Counted from the first letter of the stretch, positions 1-7,610 are shown. The stretch: DNA of 14,652 bases from Acidobacteriota bacterium (GCA_003224135.1 QHYO01000145.1:1-14652); one strand, 5' to 3'. The notes: generated by a model not told the origin, from the sequence alone. Numbers and translations: made by a program.

Positions 1-714
1 AAGCAGGACGTCAAATTCGCCATTACCCGCGATGCTGGACGCTTCGACTGCGAAGGCTATCTCAACAACGGCGAAGGCGCCGGTCTCTTCCACTTCACGC
101 CCGACGCGCAGTACGTCTCGCAAATGGCTGCTCTCGGCTTTATCGGCATCGACGAAGAAAAAGAATTCTCCATGGCCATCCTCGACGTCTCCGTCGCTTT
201 CGCCAAGGAAATAAAGTCAAAAAACGTCCACGGTCTCGACACCGATAAGCTCATCGCGTTTCGCATCTTTAAAGTCAGCAGCGAATTTATCGATGCGCTC
301 CGCAAGGCCGGGTTACCCGCAACCGACGCCGACAAACTCGTCGCGTTTCGCATTCACGGCGTCTCACCTGAAATGGTCGGCTATCTCCGTCAGTCCGGCT
401 ATCAGCCCGACGAGGACACCCTCGTCGCCATGCGCATCCACGGCGTCTCACCCGACTACATGCAGGAATTAAAGAAGGACGGCTACGATCACATCGACCT
501 GCAAAAATTGATCGCCTTCCGCATTCACGGCGTCTCGCCCGACTTCATCGAAAAGTTGCAGACTCTCGGCTTTAAGCATCCCGAGCCCGACCAACTCGTC
601 GCCATGCGCATCCACGGTGTCTCGCCGGAATTCATCTCCGGCCTGCAATCCCGCGGAATGAAAAATCTCACCATCGATCAGCTGGTGAGTCTCCGCATTC
701 ACGGCATCGATTAG
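1..714 (+). CDS. RIHGVSP-repeat protein, C-terminal part (5' end outside window)
   Basis: The frame is open from base 1 to the TAG at 712-714, giving 237 visible codons with no start in the window, so this is the C-terminal part of a larger protein. The first ~40 visible residues (KQDVKFAITRDAGRFDCEGY onward) look like a beta-rich domain. From base 250 it consists of tandem units of 28-29 residues with consensus L(I/V)A(F/M)RIHGVSPEFI..L...G: units at 250-336, 337-420, 421-507, 508-594, 595-681 and a truncated sixth at 682-711. The stretch just before base 250 looks like a degenerate unit. I know such repeats from Acidobacteria proteins of unknown function, sometimes at the end of BlaR1/M56-like membrane peptidases. 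The missing N-terminus could be such a domain, but nothing here shows it. No catalytic motif is visible. A helical repeat or protein-interaction role is inference. Confidence 0.85.
   Translation, partial: KQDVKFAITRDAGRFDCEGYLNNGEGAGLFHFTPDAQYVSQMAALGFIGIDEEKEFSMAILDVSVAFAKEIKSKNVHGLDTDKLIAFRIFKVSSEFIDALRKAGLPATDADKLVAFRIHGVSPEMVGYLRQSGYQPDEDTLVAMRIHGVSPDYMQELKKDGYDHIDLQKLIAFRIHGVSPDFIEKLQTLGFKHPEPDQLVAMRIHGVSPEFISGLQSRGMKNLTIDQLVSLRIHGID
250..711 (+). repeat. In-gene tandem repeat array encoding RIHGVSP units
   Basis: Five full units of 84-87 bp and one partial unit lie inside the first gene. Each encodes L(I/V)A(F/M/L)RIHG(V/I). The DNA core cgcat(t/c)cacggcgtctc is nearly identical in units 2-5, while the rest of each unit has diverged. 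Unit 1 reads RIFKVSS instead of RIHGVSP and is the most degenerate. Unit 2 is one codon shorter than the others. Confidence 0.85.
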
Positions 715-731
715 ACATTTCGCGCCGCGGC

Positions 732-2945
732 CTAGGGTCGCGCGTGGACCAGCACCACGCTGCTTTCATCCTGCTCGGCCTGGTCGTAGAGGACTTCTCT
801 TCCATCCGGTGTCGCTGACAACCAGAAGGGGCTTCGGTCGAGCAGACTCACCTGCCGGGTTAGATGCGTTTCGAAATCGTAAAAGTCGATGGAAGCGGAA
901 CGATTAGCTTCCTCCGGCGGGCAATAGAAAATCCCGCGGTTCGTGACGCTCCATGCTGCCCACGACTTCGCATGCGCCACCCCGGGGAAACGCGATTCAT
1001 TTCCACCCGCCGTGGGAATCTGCCACAGTTCCGGATTTTCGTAGCGTGTTTTTGCGTAGTACAACGCCGTCCCGTCCGGCGATTCCAGCGCTGCGAACCC
1101 GCCGTATTGTGTTACTCGTACTGCCCGTCCTCCTTCCGCCGGTATCTTCCAAACTTCGTCCTGTCCCGAACGGTTGGAACCGAAATAGATCCACTTTCCG
1201 TCGTGCGACCAGCTCGCCACGACATTGTCAAACTGATCCTTCACTAGCGCGCGTGGCGTCCCGCCCAGCGCCGAAATCACCCATACCGCGTGCGGCCCGT
1301 TTCCGGTGGTATCGAAAGCCACAGAGAGACCGTCCGGAGACCAGCGCGGCGTCCCGCATCCGTGCAAGTTTGTCAGTTGTGTTGTGTCCGAACCGTCTCG
1401 ATTGCTCGCCCAGATCTCGAGACTTCCCGACCGGTCAGACATGAACACCAGTCGCTTTCCGTCCGGCGAGACTCGTGGCCCCTCGTTCCTTCCATTCGTC
1501 GAAGTCACAATGGTCTGCGCCCATTTTCCGGTGCCTTCTTCCAAGGACACCCGGTAAATCCCTGATGACCCTAGAATTTTCTGCGCCGCCATTTTGCCGC
1601 CCTGGCGAGCGACCGATGGGTGCCATGTCCCCGTGCCAGTCCCCTCGATCCTCGCTGCGGTGCCGCCGCTCGCCAGAATTTTCCATAGCGTCGGGTCACC
1701 TTCCCTGGTCGACGAAAAAATGATGCTTGTTCCGTCTTCGGACCATGCCGGTGGTCCCATGATCGCCGCTCGATCGTAGGTCAGCAGCCGCGCTGCCCCG
1801 CCATTCGCAGGCATCACAAAAATTTCTTCTGGAAATCCGGCGCCGCTCGTGCGCACAAACGCCATCTGCGTTCCGTCCGGCGAAAACGACGGACCCCAAT
1901 CGCGGTCTTGTCCCTGCGGCTCGCTCAGCGGCCGCACCGACGAATCGTTCACGGACACTAGAAAGATTTGCGCTCCGCCCTTTGGCGAATCGCCTGAAAA
2001 CGCGATGAAATTTCCATCTGCGGTCCACGCCAGCTCACCGCGTTTCTTTCGCGGGTCTTCGTGCGAAATCTTTCGCGGTGCTCCACCGCGGGCTTCTACC
2101 ACATAAATTCCGTATTCGTCTGTCGCAATCCGTGAAAACGCGATCATCTTGCCATCCGGCGACCACGCTGGGCAGCAGTCGCCCGGATGCTGCGTTAATT
2201 GCGTCAGCGCCTTTCCGTAACTACTCGTCACGAAAATTCCCGCCGCTGCCGGCGCATAGCTATTTCTTCGAAACGCCACCATTTTGCCGTCCGGCGAAAT
2301 CGCCGGATCGCTCGCCGGGTCTGGCACGAGCGTTAGCGTGTTTGAGAGCGCCCTCGCTTCGCCGAGTCTCTCCCGCCCCTCTTTGATTTCCGCTCCTCGA
2401 CTTTCCCACCACCGATGAACGATGAGCGTACTGCCCGCCAGCACGGCGGTAACAAATACCCACGCCGCCAGACGTCTACGCGTGCTCACCCGTGCCTTTT
2501 GCCCCGTAAACGTGTGCACCGTGGATGCCGTTTGCGCTAGCGCTATCACCGGGGTTGCTGGTGGTACAACCTCGGGGTTTACCGGAACCATAGTCAGTTT
2601 CACTTCACTGACGGCATTTTCGATCGTGCCAATAAACCGGTATCCCCTCCTCGGCAACGTCTCGATGTATTTCGGTTCCTCGGCTGAATCCGACAGCGTC
2701 TCCCTCAACTTATTCACTGCCGCGTTCAGCCCATGGTTGAAGTCCACAAACGTATCCGCGGTCCAGATCTCCTTCTGCAGTTCTTCCCGGGAGACCATCT
2801 GTCCAGGGCGATTCAGCAGCAGTGCCAGAATCTCAAAGGGCTGCCCACCCAACTTTAGCTTCACCCCATTTTTCCAGAGCTCATGTGTCTCCAGATCCGC
2901 TTCGAACGGACCGAACCGCACTCGCTGGGGATAAATTGAGGTCAT
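732..2945 (-). CDS. Winged-helix DNA-binding / single TM / PD40 beta-propeller regulator
   Basis: A 737-residue protein when started at the ATG at 2945. Residues ~8-106 are an OmpR/PhoB-type C-terminal winged helix (Trans_reg_C), with FGPFEADL, GQPFEILALLL, REELQ and the terminal hairpin LPRRGYRF. One hydrophobic segment follows at ~159-177. The rest carries PD40/TolB-like blades with SPDG-type loops near residues 217, 262, 309, 355, 402, 493, 536, 581, 622 and 712. There is no receiver domain. The layout is CadC-like: a cytoplasmic DNA-binding head and an outer propeller, so a membrane-tethered one-component regulator is inferred. An in-frame ATG at 2990 would add 15 arginine-rich residues. 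I prefer 2945 because the winged helix starts just after it, as is usual in the family; neither start has a good Shine-Dalgarno. It may be a divergent-promoter regulator of the Sel1-repeat gene, but no operator is evident. Confidence 0.9.
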   Translation of the reverse strand: MTSIYPQRVRFGPFEADLETHELWKNGVKLKLGGQPFEILALLLNRPGQMVSREELQKEIWTADTFVDFNHGLNAAVNKLRETLSDSAEEPKYIETLPRRGYRFIGTIENAVSEVKLTMVPVNPEVVPPATPVIALAQTASTVHTFTGQKARVSTRRRLAAWVFVTAVLAGSTLIVHRWWESRGAEIKEGRERLGEARALSNTLTLVPDPASDPAISPDGKMVAFRRNSYAPAAAGIFVTSSYGKALTQLTQHPGDCCPAWSPDGKMIAFSRIATDEYGIYVVEARGGAPRKISHEDPRKKRGELAWTADGNFIAFSGDSPKGGAQIFLVSVNDSSVRPLSEPQGQDRDWGPSFSPDGTQMAFVRTSGAGFPEEIFVMPANGGAARLLTYDRAAIMGPPAWSEDGTSIIFSSTREGDPTLWKILASGGTAARIEGTGTGTWHPSVARQGGKMAAQKILGSSGIYRVSLEEGTGKWAQTIVTSTNGRNEGPRVSPDGKRLVFMSDRSGSLEIWASNRDGSDTTQLTNLHGCGTPRWSPDGLSVAFDTTGNGPHAVWVISALGGTPRALVKDQFDNVVASWSHDGKWIYFGSNRSGQDEVWKIPAEGGRAVRVTQYGGFAALESPDGTALYYAKTRYENPELWQIPTAGGNESRFPGVAHAKSWAAWSVTNRGIFYCPPEEANRSASIDFYDFETHLTRQVSLLDRSPFWLSATPDGREVLYDQAEQDESSVVLVHARP

Positions 2946-3058
2946 CGCGGACACGCGTCTCGCGCAGATTCTATCACTCCTGCTCCTCATGACAAGATAT
3001 CACCGTTATTTTTCCAAGCCTAAGCTCTTGCTTTTCATTTGCTTGCACGATGAGCATG

Positions 3059-3086
3059 GTTGTACTCGCCCTTGACCCCCAATCAA
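3059..3086 (-). promoter_or_regulatory. Candidate sigma70-type promoter for the first PD40 regulator
   Basis: On the minus strand, TTGATT (3086-3081) and TACAAC (3064-3059) are separated by 16 bp, each matching 4 of 6 consensus bases. Transcription would begin roughly 100 nt upstream of the ATG at 2945. This is a pattern match only, and the sigma preference of this organism is unknown. Confidence 0.22.
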
Positions 3087-3185
3087 CCCGTTTTCCATTG
3101 AGGTAGTTTCTCGCTCCACGCACTCTGACCGCGTAATCGCTGTGGACCGCATGAGTTAAAGACGACACAGCCCCTAAGGAGTTCC

Positions 3186-4238
3186 ATGAACCGCTTCAAT
3201 CGCTTTGTGTCACTCAACTTTGCCGCGTTCCTGACCCTGTCGGCTGCCGGTGCCTTCGCCGCTTCCGGCGAAGCCGCCGGTGCTCCTAAAGGTCTCCCTA
3301 AAGACGATGCCGCAAAGCACGGCACCCTGAGGGATGTTTCGAGCCAACCCGCTGTTAACTCCGGCGCCTGTTTCTTCGCCGCTGACAAAGGTAAGTCCCT
3401 GGTGCAAGGCTCTTGCGACGTTCGCGCTCTCCAGGTCGCCGCAAAGGAGGGCCAGGTCTACGCCCAAAACCAGCTCGGCCTGGTCTCCGCCCTGGTGGTC
3501 GCGCAGGGAACAGACATTCGCCAGGCTCGCAGTTGGTTTGAAAAAGCCGCCCGCCACGGCTTTGCCCCCGCCCAAGTCAATCTGGCGGTGACCTACATGA
3601 ACGGTTGGGGAGTTTCACAGAACTACGGCGCCGCCCTCAACTGGCTCAACGCTGCCGCAAAACAGGGTCACCCGAGCGCCTATGCCAATCTCGGGATCCT
3701 CTATATGAACGGTTGGGGCGTTCGCCGCGATTACGCCGAAGCCTTCAAGGATCTCGAAATTGCCGCGAACGCGGGCGACGCGGGAGCACAGTCCAACCTC
3801 GGCTATCTCTATGACGGCGGCCTCGGCGTTGTGCAGAACTATTCCGCCGCAGCGCGCTGGTATCAACTCGCCGCGGAAAACGGCAACGCCCTTGGCCAGA
3901 ACAATCTAGCCGACCTGTACCTCCGCGGCCAAGGCATTCGCCAAAGCTATCCACAAGCCTTCTATTGGTTTCAGAAATCCGCTCAGCAAGGGCACACCGG
4001 GGCCCGCATCAAGCTCGGCTTCCTGCTGATGAATGGCCTCGGTACCGCGAAGGATTCATCTGCGGCCTATGCGTGGATTCTTTCCGCGTCCCAAGCTGGC
4101 GATCATCGTGGTGACGACTATCTCATCGAGCTGCAACGTGATCTCGACCAGCCACATCTTGCGCAGGCCACGCAGCAAGCGCGTTCGCTTGAACGGAACG
4201 CCGCGCAACGCAACGTTCTAGTCAGCTTGGTCCCGTGA
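3186..4238 (+). CDS. Secreted Sel1-like repeat (SLR/TPR-type) protein
   Basis: A 350-residue protein. The start is fixed by AAGGAG at 3176-3181, four bases before the ATG. Residues 1-26 form a signal peptide (hydrophobic LNFAAFLTLSAAGAFA, likely cleavage after AFA), so the protein is exported. From ~92 to ~307 there are six Sel1-like repeats of 36 residues, alpha/alpha hairpins of the form A..NLG.LY..G.GV..NY..A..W...AA..G. The YMNGWGV segments of repeats 2 and 3 are also almost identical as DNA at 108-bp spacing (tgaacggttgggg at 3598 and 3706), suggesting recent unit duplication. The C-terminal ~40 residues are helical and charged. Sel1 proteins are scaffolds for protein-protein contacts, often in envelope signalling or secretion. 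No enzyme motif is seen, and the partner is unknown. The gene stands alone, divergent from a regulator and convergent with the next gene, 14 bp away. Confidence 0.9.
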   Translation: MNRFNRFVSLNFAAFLTLSAAGAFAASGEAAGAPKGLPKDDAAKHGTLRDVSSQPAVNSGACFFAADKGKSLVQGSCDVRALQVAAKEGQVYAQNQLGLVSALVVAQGTDIRQARSWFEKAARHGFAPAQVNLAVTYMNGWGVSQNYGAALNWLNAAAKQGHPSAYANLGILYMNGWGVRRDYAEAFKDLEIAANAGDAGAQSNLGYLYDGGLGVVQNYSAAARWYQLAAENGNALGQNNLADLYLRGQGIRQSYPQAFYWFQKSAQQGHTGARIKLGFLLMNGLGTAKDSSAAYAWILSASQAGDHRGDDYLIELQRDLDQPHLAQATQQARSLERNAAQRNVLVSLVP

Positions 4239-4252
4239 ACGATTGAATTCAC

Positions 4253-5662
4253 CTACGCTGAGGGCTGGGTAGTCAGTACTGGCAATCCCGCGGCTTCCCA
4301 GCCCACAATCCCGCCGGCAATTTCACTTACCCGATCGAATCCGTTGCGTTCGAGCAAACTTGCCGCAATCGACGACCTGTAACCTCCCGCACAGTAGACC
4401 AGCAACGAACGATCCTTCGGCAACGCGTCCAATTTTTCCGCGAGGTGATTTAGCGGAATGCTCAGACTTCCTGCGATGTACTTCTGTTCGCGTTCTCGCG
4501 CCGCGCGAACATCGATGGCTAACGGCGCGTTCTCCGACAATAGCAACTCCGACGCAAAGGGTGCACTCAGTCTTTCGGTCGTAACTGTCAGTTCCGGCCG
4601 TGATTCCAGGCTGCGTAATCCATCCTTCAAATATCCGGCCACGTGATCGAACCCGATGCGCCCAAGCCGGACAGCCGCCTCACTCTCACGGCCCGGGTCC
4701 GAGATAATTACGATTGGATGCGTTCGATCGAGTACGGTTCCGGCCCACGTTGCGTATTGGCCGCCCAGTCCAATGTTGATACTGCCTGCCAAATGCGCTG
4801 CCGCAAATTCCGTGGCATCACGCGTGTCCAAAATCTGCGCGCCATTTCCTTGCATTCCTAACAAGGTCTCAAGCGTCAGCGGGTTCATCTCCCGCGCCAG
4901 CGCCTGGTCCAGCGTAGGCCGCTCCTCGCTGTTCAGTACTGCGTCGTAGGTGAAGTACGCCGGAGCCTCCGGCTGATCGGCCGTCACCACTTGCACGAAC
5001 GCCTCTTTGCTCATTGGCTGCAGCGCGTAGTTTGACCGCCGCTGCTCTCCGAGCGTCGAAACTGTCTCCTTGCTCAGGGCCTTTCCGCATAGCGACCCTG
5101 CTCCGTGCGCTGGGTACACCAGACTCTCGTCCGGAAGCGCCAGCAGTTTCGTGTGCAGCGAATCGAACAGCATGCTCCCAAGTTCTTTTGCCGACCAGCC
5201 CAGCGCCACGCGCAAATCGGGCCGCCCGACGTCTCCGATAAACAAAGTGTCGCCGGTCAACACCGCGTACGGGTTCCTGTCGCTGGCGTTCAAATCGTAG
5301 ACGACGATGGAAATCGACTCGGGCGTGTGCCCCGGCGTCTCCAGCGCTTTCAGCCGCACTCTCCCGAATTCAACAATCGCGCCATCGTGAAGCGGAGTGA
5401 AGGCATACCTAGCCTTCGCCTTTGCCCCGAGATAAATCGTCGCGCCCGCGCGATCCCGCAGCTCCAAATGACCCGCGACAAAATCGGCGTGCAGATGCGT
5501 CAGAAAAACGTGCTGAATTTTGAGTTTATGATCGGAAGCAAACGCAATGTATTGGTCAGTGTCGCGCTGCGGATCAACCACCGCCGCCGTGCCCGTCTCC
5601 TCCTCCCCAATCATGTAGGAAGCATGAGCAAGGCACGACAGATAGAACTGTTTGAAAATCAC
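4253..5662 (-). CDS. CstB-like persulfide dioxygenase (MBL fold) fused to two rhodanese domains
   Basis: 469 residues from the GTG at 5662. An in-frame TTG at 5671 is possible, but GAGAGAGG (5679-5672) abuts it, whereas it lies 9 nt from the GTG; relatives also begin with the equivalent of (M)IFKQFYL. Residues ~1-200 are a metallo-beta-lactamase fold of the ETHE1/persulfide dioxygenase type: THLHADF (H56, H58, D60), GHTPES (H112), TGDTLFIGDVGRPDL (D138) and YPAH (H186). H56, H112 and D138 are the expected mononuclear iron ligands. Residues ~265-355 form a rhodanese domain with no cysteine in its loop (SDPGRES), so a pseudo-rhodanese. Residues ~375-465 form a second rhodanese with active-site YCAGGYRSS (C424). 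This order matches CstB, which oxidises persulfides to sulfite and thiosulfate. The gene lies 98 bp downstream of a peroxiredoxin on the same strand. Substrate is inferred. Confidence 0.9.
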   Translation of the reverse strand: MIFKQFYLSCLAHASYMIGEEETGTAAVVDPQRDTDQYIAFASDHKLKIQHVFLTHLHADFVAGHLELRDRAGATIYLGAKAKARYAFTPLHDGAIVEFGRVRLKALETPGHTPESISIVVYDLNASDRNPYAVLTGDTLFIGDVGRPDLRVALGWSAKELGSMLFDSLHTKLLALPDESLVYPAHGAGSLCGKALSKETVSTLGEQRRSNYALQPMSKEAFVQVVTADQPEAPAYFTYDAVLNSEERPTLDQALAREMNPLTLETLLGMQGNGAQILDTRDATEFAAAHLAGSINIGLGGQYATWAGTVLDRTHPIVIISDPGRESEAAVRLGRIGFDHVAGYLKDGLRSLESRPELTVTTERLSAPFASELLLSENAPLAIDVRAAREREQKYIAGSLSIPLNHLAEKLDALPKDRSLLVYCAGGYRSSIAASLLERNGFDRVSEIAGGIVGWEAAGLPVLTTQPSA

Positions 5663-5671
5663 GCTGTACAA

Positions 5672-5679
5672 CCTCTCTC
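5672..5679 (-). promoter_or_regulatory. Shine-Dalgarno that decides the GTG start
   Basis: GAGAGAGG on the minus strand lies 9 nt before the GTG at 5662, but 0 nt before the alternative TTG at 5671. Its spacing supports the GTG start of the CstB-like gene. Confidence 0.55.
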
Positions 5680-5699
5680 ACAGTCGGCGAGTCGACTGT
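5680..5699. repeat. Perfect inverted repeat just upstream of the CstB-like gene's RBS
   Basis: ACAGTCG (5680-5686) and CGACTGT (5693-5699) are perfect inverses with a 6-nt centre, and sit directly upstream of the GAGAGAGG ribosome-binding site. It could be a dimeric-regulator operator or a leader hairpin. It is short enough to occur by chance. Confidence 0.35.
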
Positions 5700-5726
5700 T
5701 CCTGATTCTGGACCACTCGGGCGGGT

Positions 5727-5753
5727 GCCCACTCTCGATTTTGGAGGGTGGGT
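5727..5753. repeat. Intergenic hairpin, REP-like, between peroxiredoxin and CstB-like genes
   Basis: CCCACTCTC (5728-5736) pairs with GAGGGTGGG (5744-5752): nine pairs with one wobble, plus an outer G-T pair, around a 7-nt loop. It starts 8 bp past the peroxiredoxin stop codon. Neither strand has a T run after the stem, so it is not a classical intrinsic terminator. The GGGTGCCCAC...GGGTGGG character is like repetitive intergenic palindromes I associate with Acidobacteria. It may attenuate transcription between the two genes or stabilise the upstream message. Confidence 0.5.
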
Positions 5754-5760
5754 CTTCGCT

Positions 5761-6417
5761 TCACTTCGGTTGTGGAACGATGCGTAGATACGGCCGCGGC
5801 GCTTTCCAGCCATTCGGATATTTCTGCTTGGCTTCTTCTTCGGTAACCGACGGAAGGATGATCACGTCGTCACCGTTTTTCCAGTTCACTGGTGTGGCCA
5901 CCTTATGCTTGGCGGTGAGCTGCATCGAATCCACCACCCGCAAAACTTCATCGAAGTTCCGGCCAGTGCTCATCGGGTAACTGAGCATCAATTTAATTTT
6001 CTTGTCTGGTCCCACCACGAATACCGTGCGCACTGTTGCATTGTTCACTGCCGTGCGGCCCTCGCACGTTTCGCCCGCTTCCGCAGGAAGCATGTCATAC
6101 AACTTGGCTACCTTAAGTTCCGGATCGCCAATCATCGGGTACTTCACCTTATGACCCTGCGTCTCTTCAATGTCCGCCGCCCACTTGCTGTGACTGCTGA
6201 CTGGATCGACGCTCAGCCCGATGATCTTGCAATTGCGTTTTTCAAATTCCGGCTGCAACCCGGCCATGTAACCCAGCTCGGTTGTGCACACCGGCGTAAA
6301 GTCCTTTGGGTGCGAAAACAAAATGGCCCAGCCATCCCCGATCCATTCATGGAAATTGATGGTGCCCTGTGAAGTTTCCGCGGTGAAATTCGGAGCCTCG
6401 TCGTTGATACGCAGCAT
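5761..6417 (-). CDS. Peroxiredoxin, Prx6-type (1-Cys)
   Basis: 218 residues. The ATG at 6417 is chosen because a perfect AGGAGG (6429-6424) lies 6 nt upstream; the open frame extends to 6483, but those extra residues have no homology character. The thioredoxin fold carries SHPKDFTPVCTTEL, with peroxidatic Cys44, Thr41 and Pro38, and the conserved Arg130 in VRTVFVV. The long C-terminal part (LPSVTEEEAKQKYPNGWKAP and onward) is typical of the Prx6 subfamily and sets it apart from the shorter AhpC/BCP types. Cys63 and Cys118 do not sit where a 2-Cys resolving cysteine normally lies, so a 1-Cys mechanism with an external thiol reductant is likely. It reduces H2O2 and organic hydroperoxides in the cytoplasm. 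It precedes the CstB-like gene on the same strand and diverges from the membrane protein at 6612. Confidence 0.93.
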   Translation of the reverse strand: MLRINDEAPNFTAETSQGTINFHEWIGDGWAILFSHPKDFTPVCTTELGYMAGLQPEFEKRNCKIIGLSVDPVSSHSKWAADIEETQGHKVKYPMIGDPELKVAKLYDMLPAEAGETCEGRTAVNNATVRTVFVVGPDKKIKLMLSYPMSTGRNFDEVLRVVDSMQLTAKHKVATPVNWKNGDDVIILPSVTEEEAKQKYPNGWKAPRPYLRIVPQPK

Positions 6418-6423
6418 GGTTCG

Positions 6424-6429
6424 CCTCCT
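6424..6429 (-). promoter_or_regulatory. Shine-Dalgarno deciding the peroxiredoxin start
   Basis: A full AGGAGG on the minus strand, 6 nt from the ATG at 6417. This fixes the start against the longer open frame that reaches 6483. Confidence 0.75.
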
Positions 6430-6611
6430 GATGGCGTCTTTCTTAGGACCCAGCTCCCTGAAACCTTCGTTCCGGTAGTCCAAGCCGCGAACAGTGTACC
6501 AAGAATCCGGTGGCCTTGACCCTGCCAGTCAGGCCCGCGCTTCTCACAACAATTCCGTGCAAGCCGATCTTCACCAATTCCGGTAAACTCGCTCTTCTGG
6601 AGGAGCAGCCG

Positions 6612-6989
6612 ATGAAGTTCGCAAAAATCGTTTTCTGGCTCGCAGCCATCTCGGGTCTTCTAACGATCACTCCTCTCTACTTCATCTTCGATCTCATCGG
6701 CGAAAAAGATCCGCCGCCCATCACCCATCCTGCTTTCTTTTATGGTTTCGCGGGCGTCGCGCTCGTCTGGCAAATTGCTTTCGTCCTCATCGCCAGAGAT
6801 CCCGTGCGTTTTCGCCCCATCATGATTCCCGGCATCCTTGAAAAACTCGTCTATTCCATTCCTGTGATTATTTTGGTTCTCCAAAAACGCACGCGTCCCG
6901 CGGACCTGACCTTCGCCGCCATCGACCTCTCACTCGGAATTCTCTTCGTGATTGCTTACCTCCGCACTCCACGCGTGCTTCCCGATTAA
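6612..6989 (+). CDS. Small four-helix membrane protein of unknown function
   Basis: 125 residues from the ATG at 6612, with GGAGGAG at 6599-6605 six bases before it. The open frame reaches back to 6510, but that part has no hydrophobic or homologous character. Four membrane segments are visible: KIVFWLAAISGLLTITPLYF (~4-23), FFYGFAGVALVWQIAFVLIA (~38-57), ILEKLVYSIPVIILVL (~70-86) and LSLGILFVIAYL (~102-118). Between helices 1 and 2 lies GEKDPPPITHPAFFYG, and after helix 2 RDPVRFRPIMIP. Both segments recur in a family of hypothetical proteins I recognise from soil bacteria, without known function. It shares a 194-bp divergent intergenic region with the peroxiredoxin gene. No catalytic residues stand out apart from the conserved DPPP-H loop. 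Confidence 0.8.
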   Translation: MKFAKIVFWLAAISGLLTITPLYFIFDLIGEKDPPPITHPAFFYGFAGVALVWQIAFVLIARDPVRFRPIMIPGILEKLVYSIPVIILVLQKRTRPADLTFAAIDLSLGILFVIAYLRTPRVLPD

Positions 6990-7109
6990 CCGCAAATAGC
7001 CGCAATGATCGACCCGCAAGGAAACATCTGCGGCCTGTGGCAGCAAGAAGTCAGCGCATGATCGCTCTTGTACCTGCGCCGCTTTCGCCTGTGCGGCCAT
7101 TTTGCCTTT

Positions 7110-7138
7110 TTGGACAACCCAAACTTTAGTCCTATTCA
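7110..7138 (+). promoter_or_regulatory. Candidate promoter for the small secreted protein
   Basis: TTGGAC (7110-7115) and TATTCA (7133-7138) are separated by 17 bp, about 50 nt before the ATG at 7188. The match to sigma70 consensus is partial, so this is only a candidate. Confidence 0.25.
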
Positions 7139-7187
7139 CCCTCACGCCGTTACTTTTTAACTTTTTGTGAGGGAGGACCGAATAGCC

Positions 7188-7610
7188 ATGAAACTTCGCA
7201 CACTCGCGGTCTGCCTGCTCTTCGCGGGCGTCTGCTCAGCAAGGGAACACGACTATCAAAAGGGTACTTTGCTCCGCATGGATTCCAGCTCATGCGGCAC
7301 GCAGGAAAAGGGCTCGAAAACAGTTGCCGGCGAAATTTTCGGCACAGATGGCCAGCACAAGCAAACACAGGAGATGCTCTGCCAGGAATATGTTCTTCAA
7401 TCAGACCACGTGATTTATCGCATCCGTCCAAAGGACGAAAAGCATCCTGTCCTGCTGCCCATTGGGGAAACCGCGCAATTCCGCATCAGCAAGGATAAGC
7501 TGATCCTGCGCGTCCCGGAATCAGACGGCAAGGAGCGCGAATACATCGTCGTGTCCATGACCCCGCGCGAAAAAACAGAAACCCCAGCGCAATCCGCCAG
7601 CAAGAACTAG
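7188..7610 (+). CDS. Small exported protein of unknown function
   Basis: 140 residues. The ATG at 7188 is preferred to a GTG at 7167 because it begins directly with a signal peptide (MKLRTLAVCLLFAGVCSA, cleavage likely before REHDYQ), and because GGGAGGA (~7171-7177) lies upstream of it, although the 10-nt spacing is long. The mature part is ~120 residues, mostly beta-type by pattern. It has two cysteines (in SSSCGTQEKG and MLCQEYVLQ) that could form a disulfide, then VIYRIRPKDEKHPVLLPIGE, LILRVPESDGKEREYIVVSM and a polar tail. I recognise this as a lineage-typical acidobacterial hypothetical protein, often present in several copies per genome. No enzymatic motif is visible. It appears monocistronic and is followed by strong hairpins. 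Confidence 0.8.
   Translation: MKLRTLAVCLLFAGVCSAREHDYQKGTLLRMDSSSCGTQEKGSKTVAGEIFGTDGQHKQTQEMLCQEYVLQSDHVIYRIRPKDEKHPVLLPIGETAQFRISKDKLILRVPESDGKEREYIVVSMTPREKTETPAQSASKN

Noticed and set aside
1..714. Tandem repeat array considered as a CRISPR or minisatellite
   Set aside because: Units are in frame, 84-87 bp, coding and diverged at third positions, with no spacer/repeat alternation.
2974..3168. Minus-strand 64-codon frame (GTG start) in the divergent gap before the Sel1-repeat gene
   Set aside because: No ribosome-binding site, no recognisable composition, and it overlaps the region that must hold the promoters.
5105..5980. Long plus-strand open frame (291 codons) over the CstB-like and peroxiredoxin genes
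   Set aside because: It is antisense to two well-supported enzymes, has basic low-similarity composition, no ribosome-binding site, and its length follows from the codon bias of the real genes.
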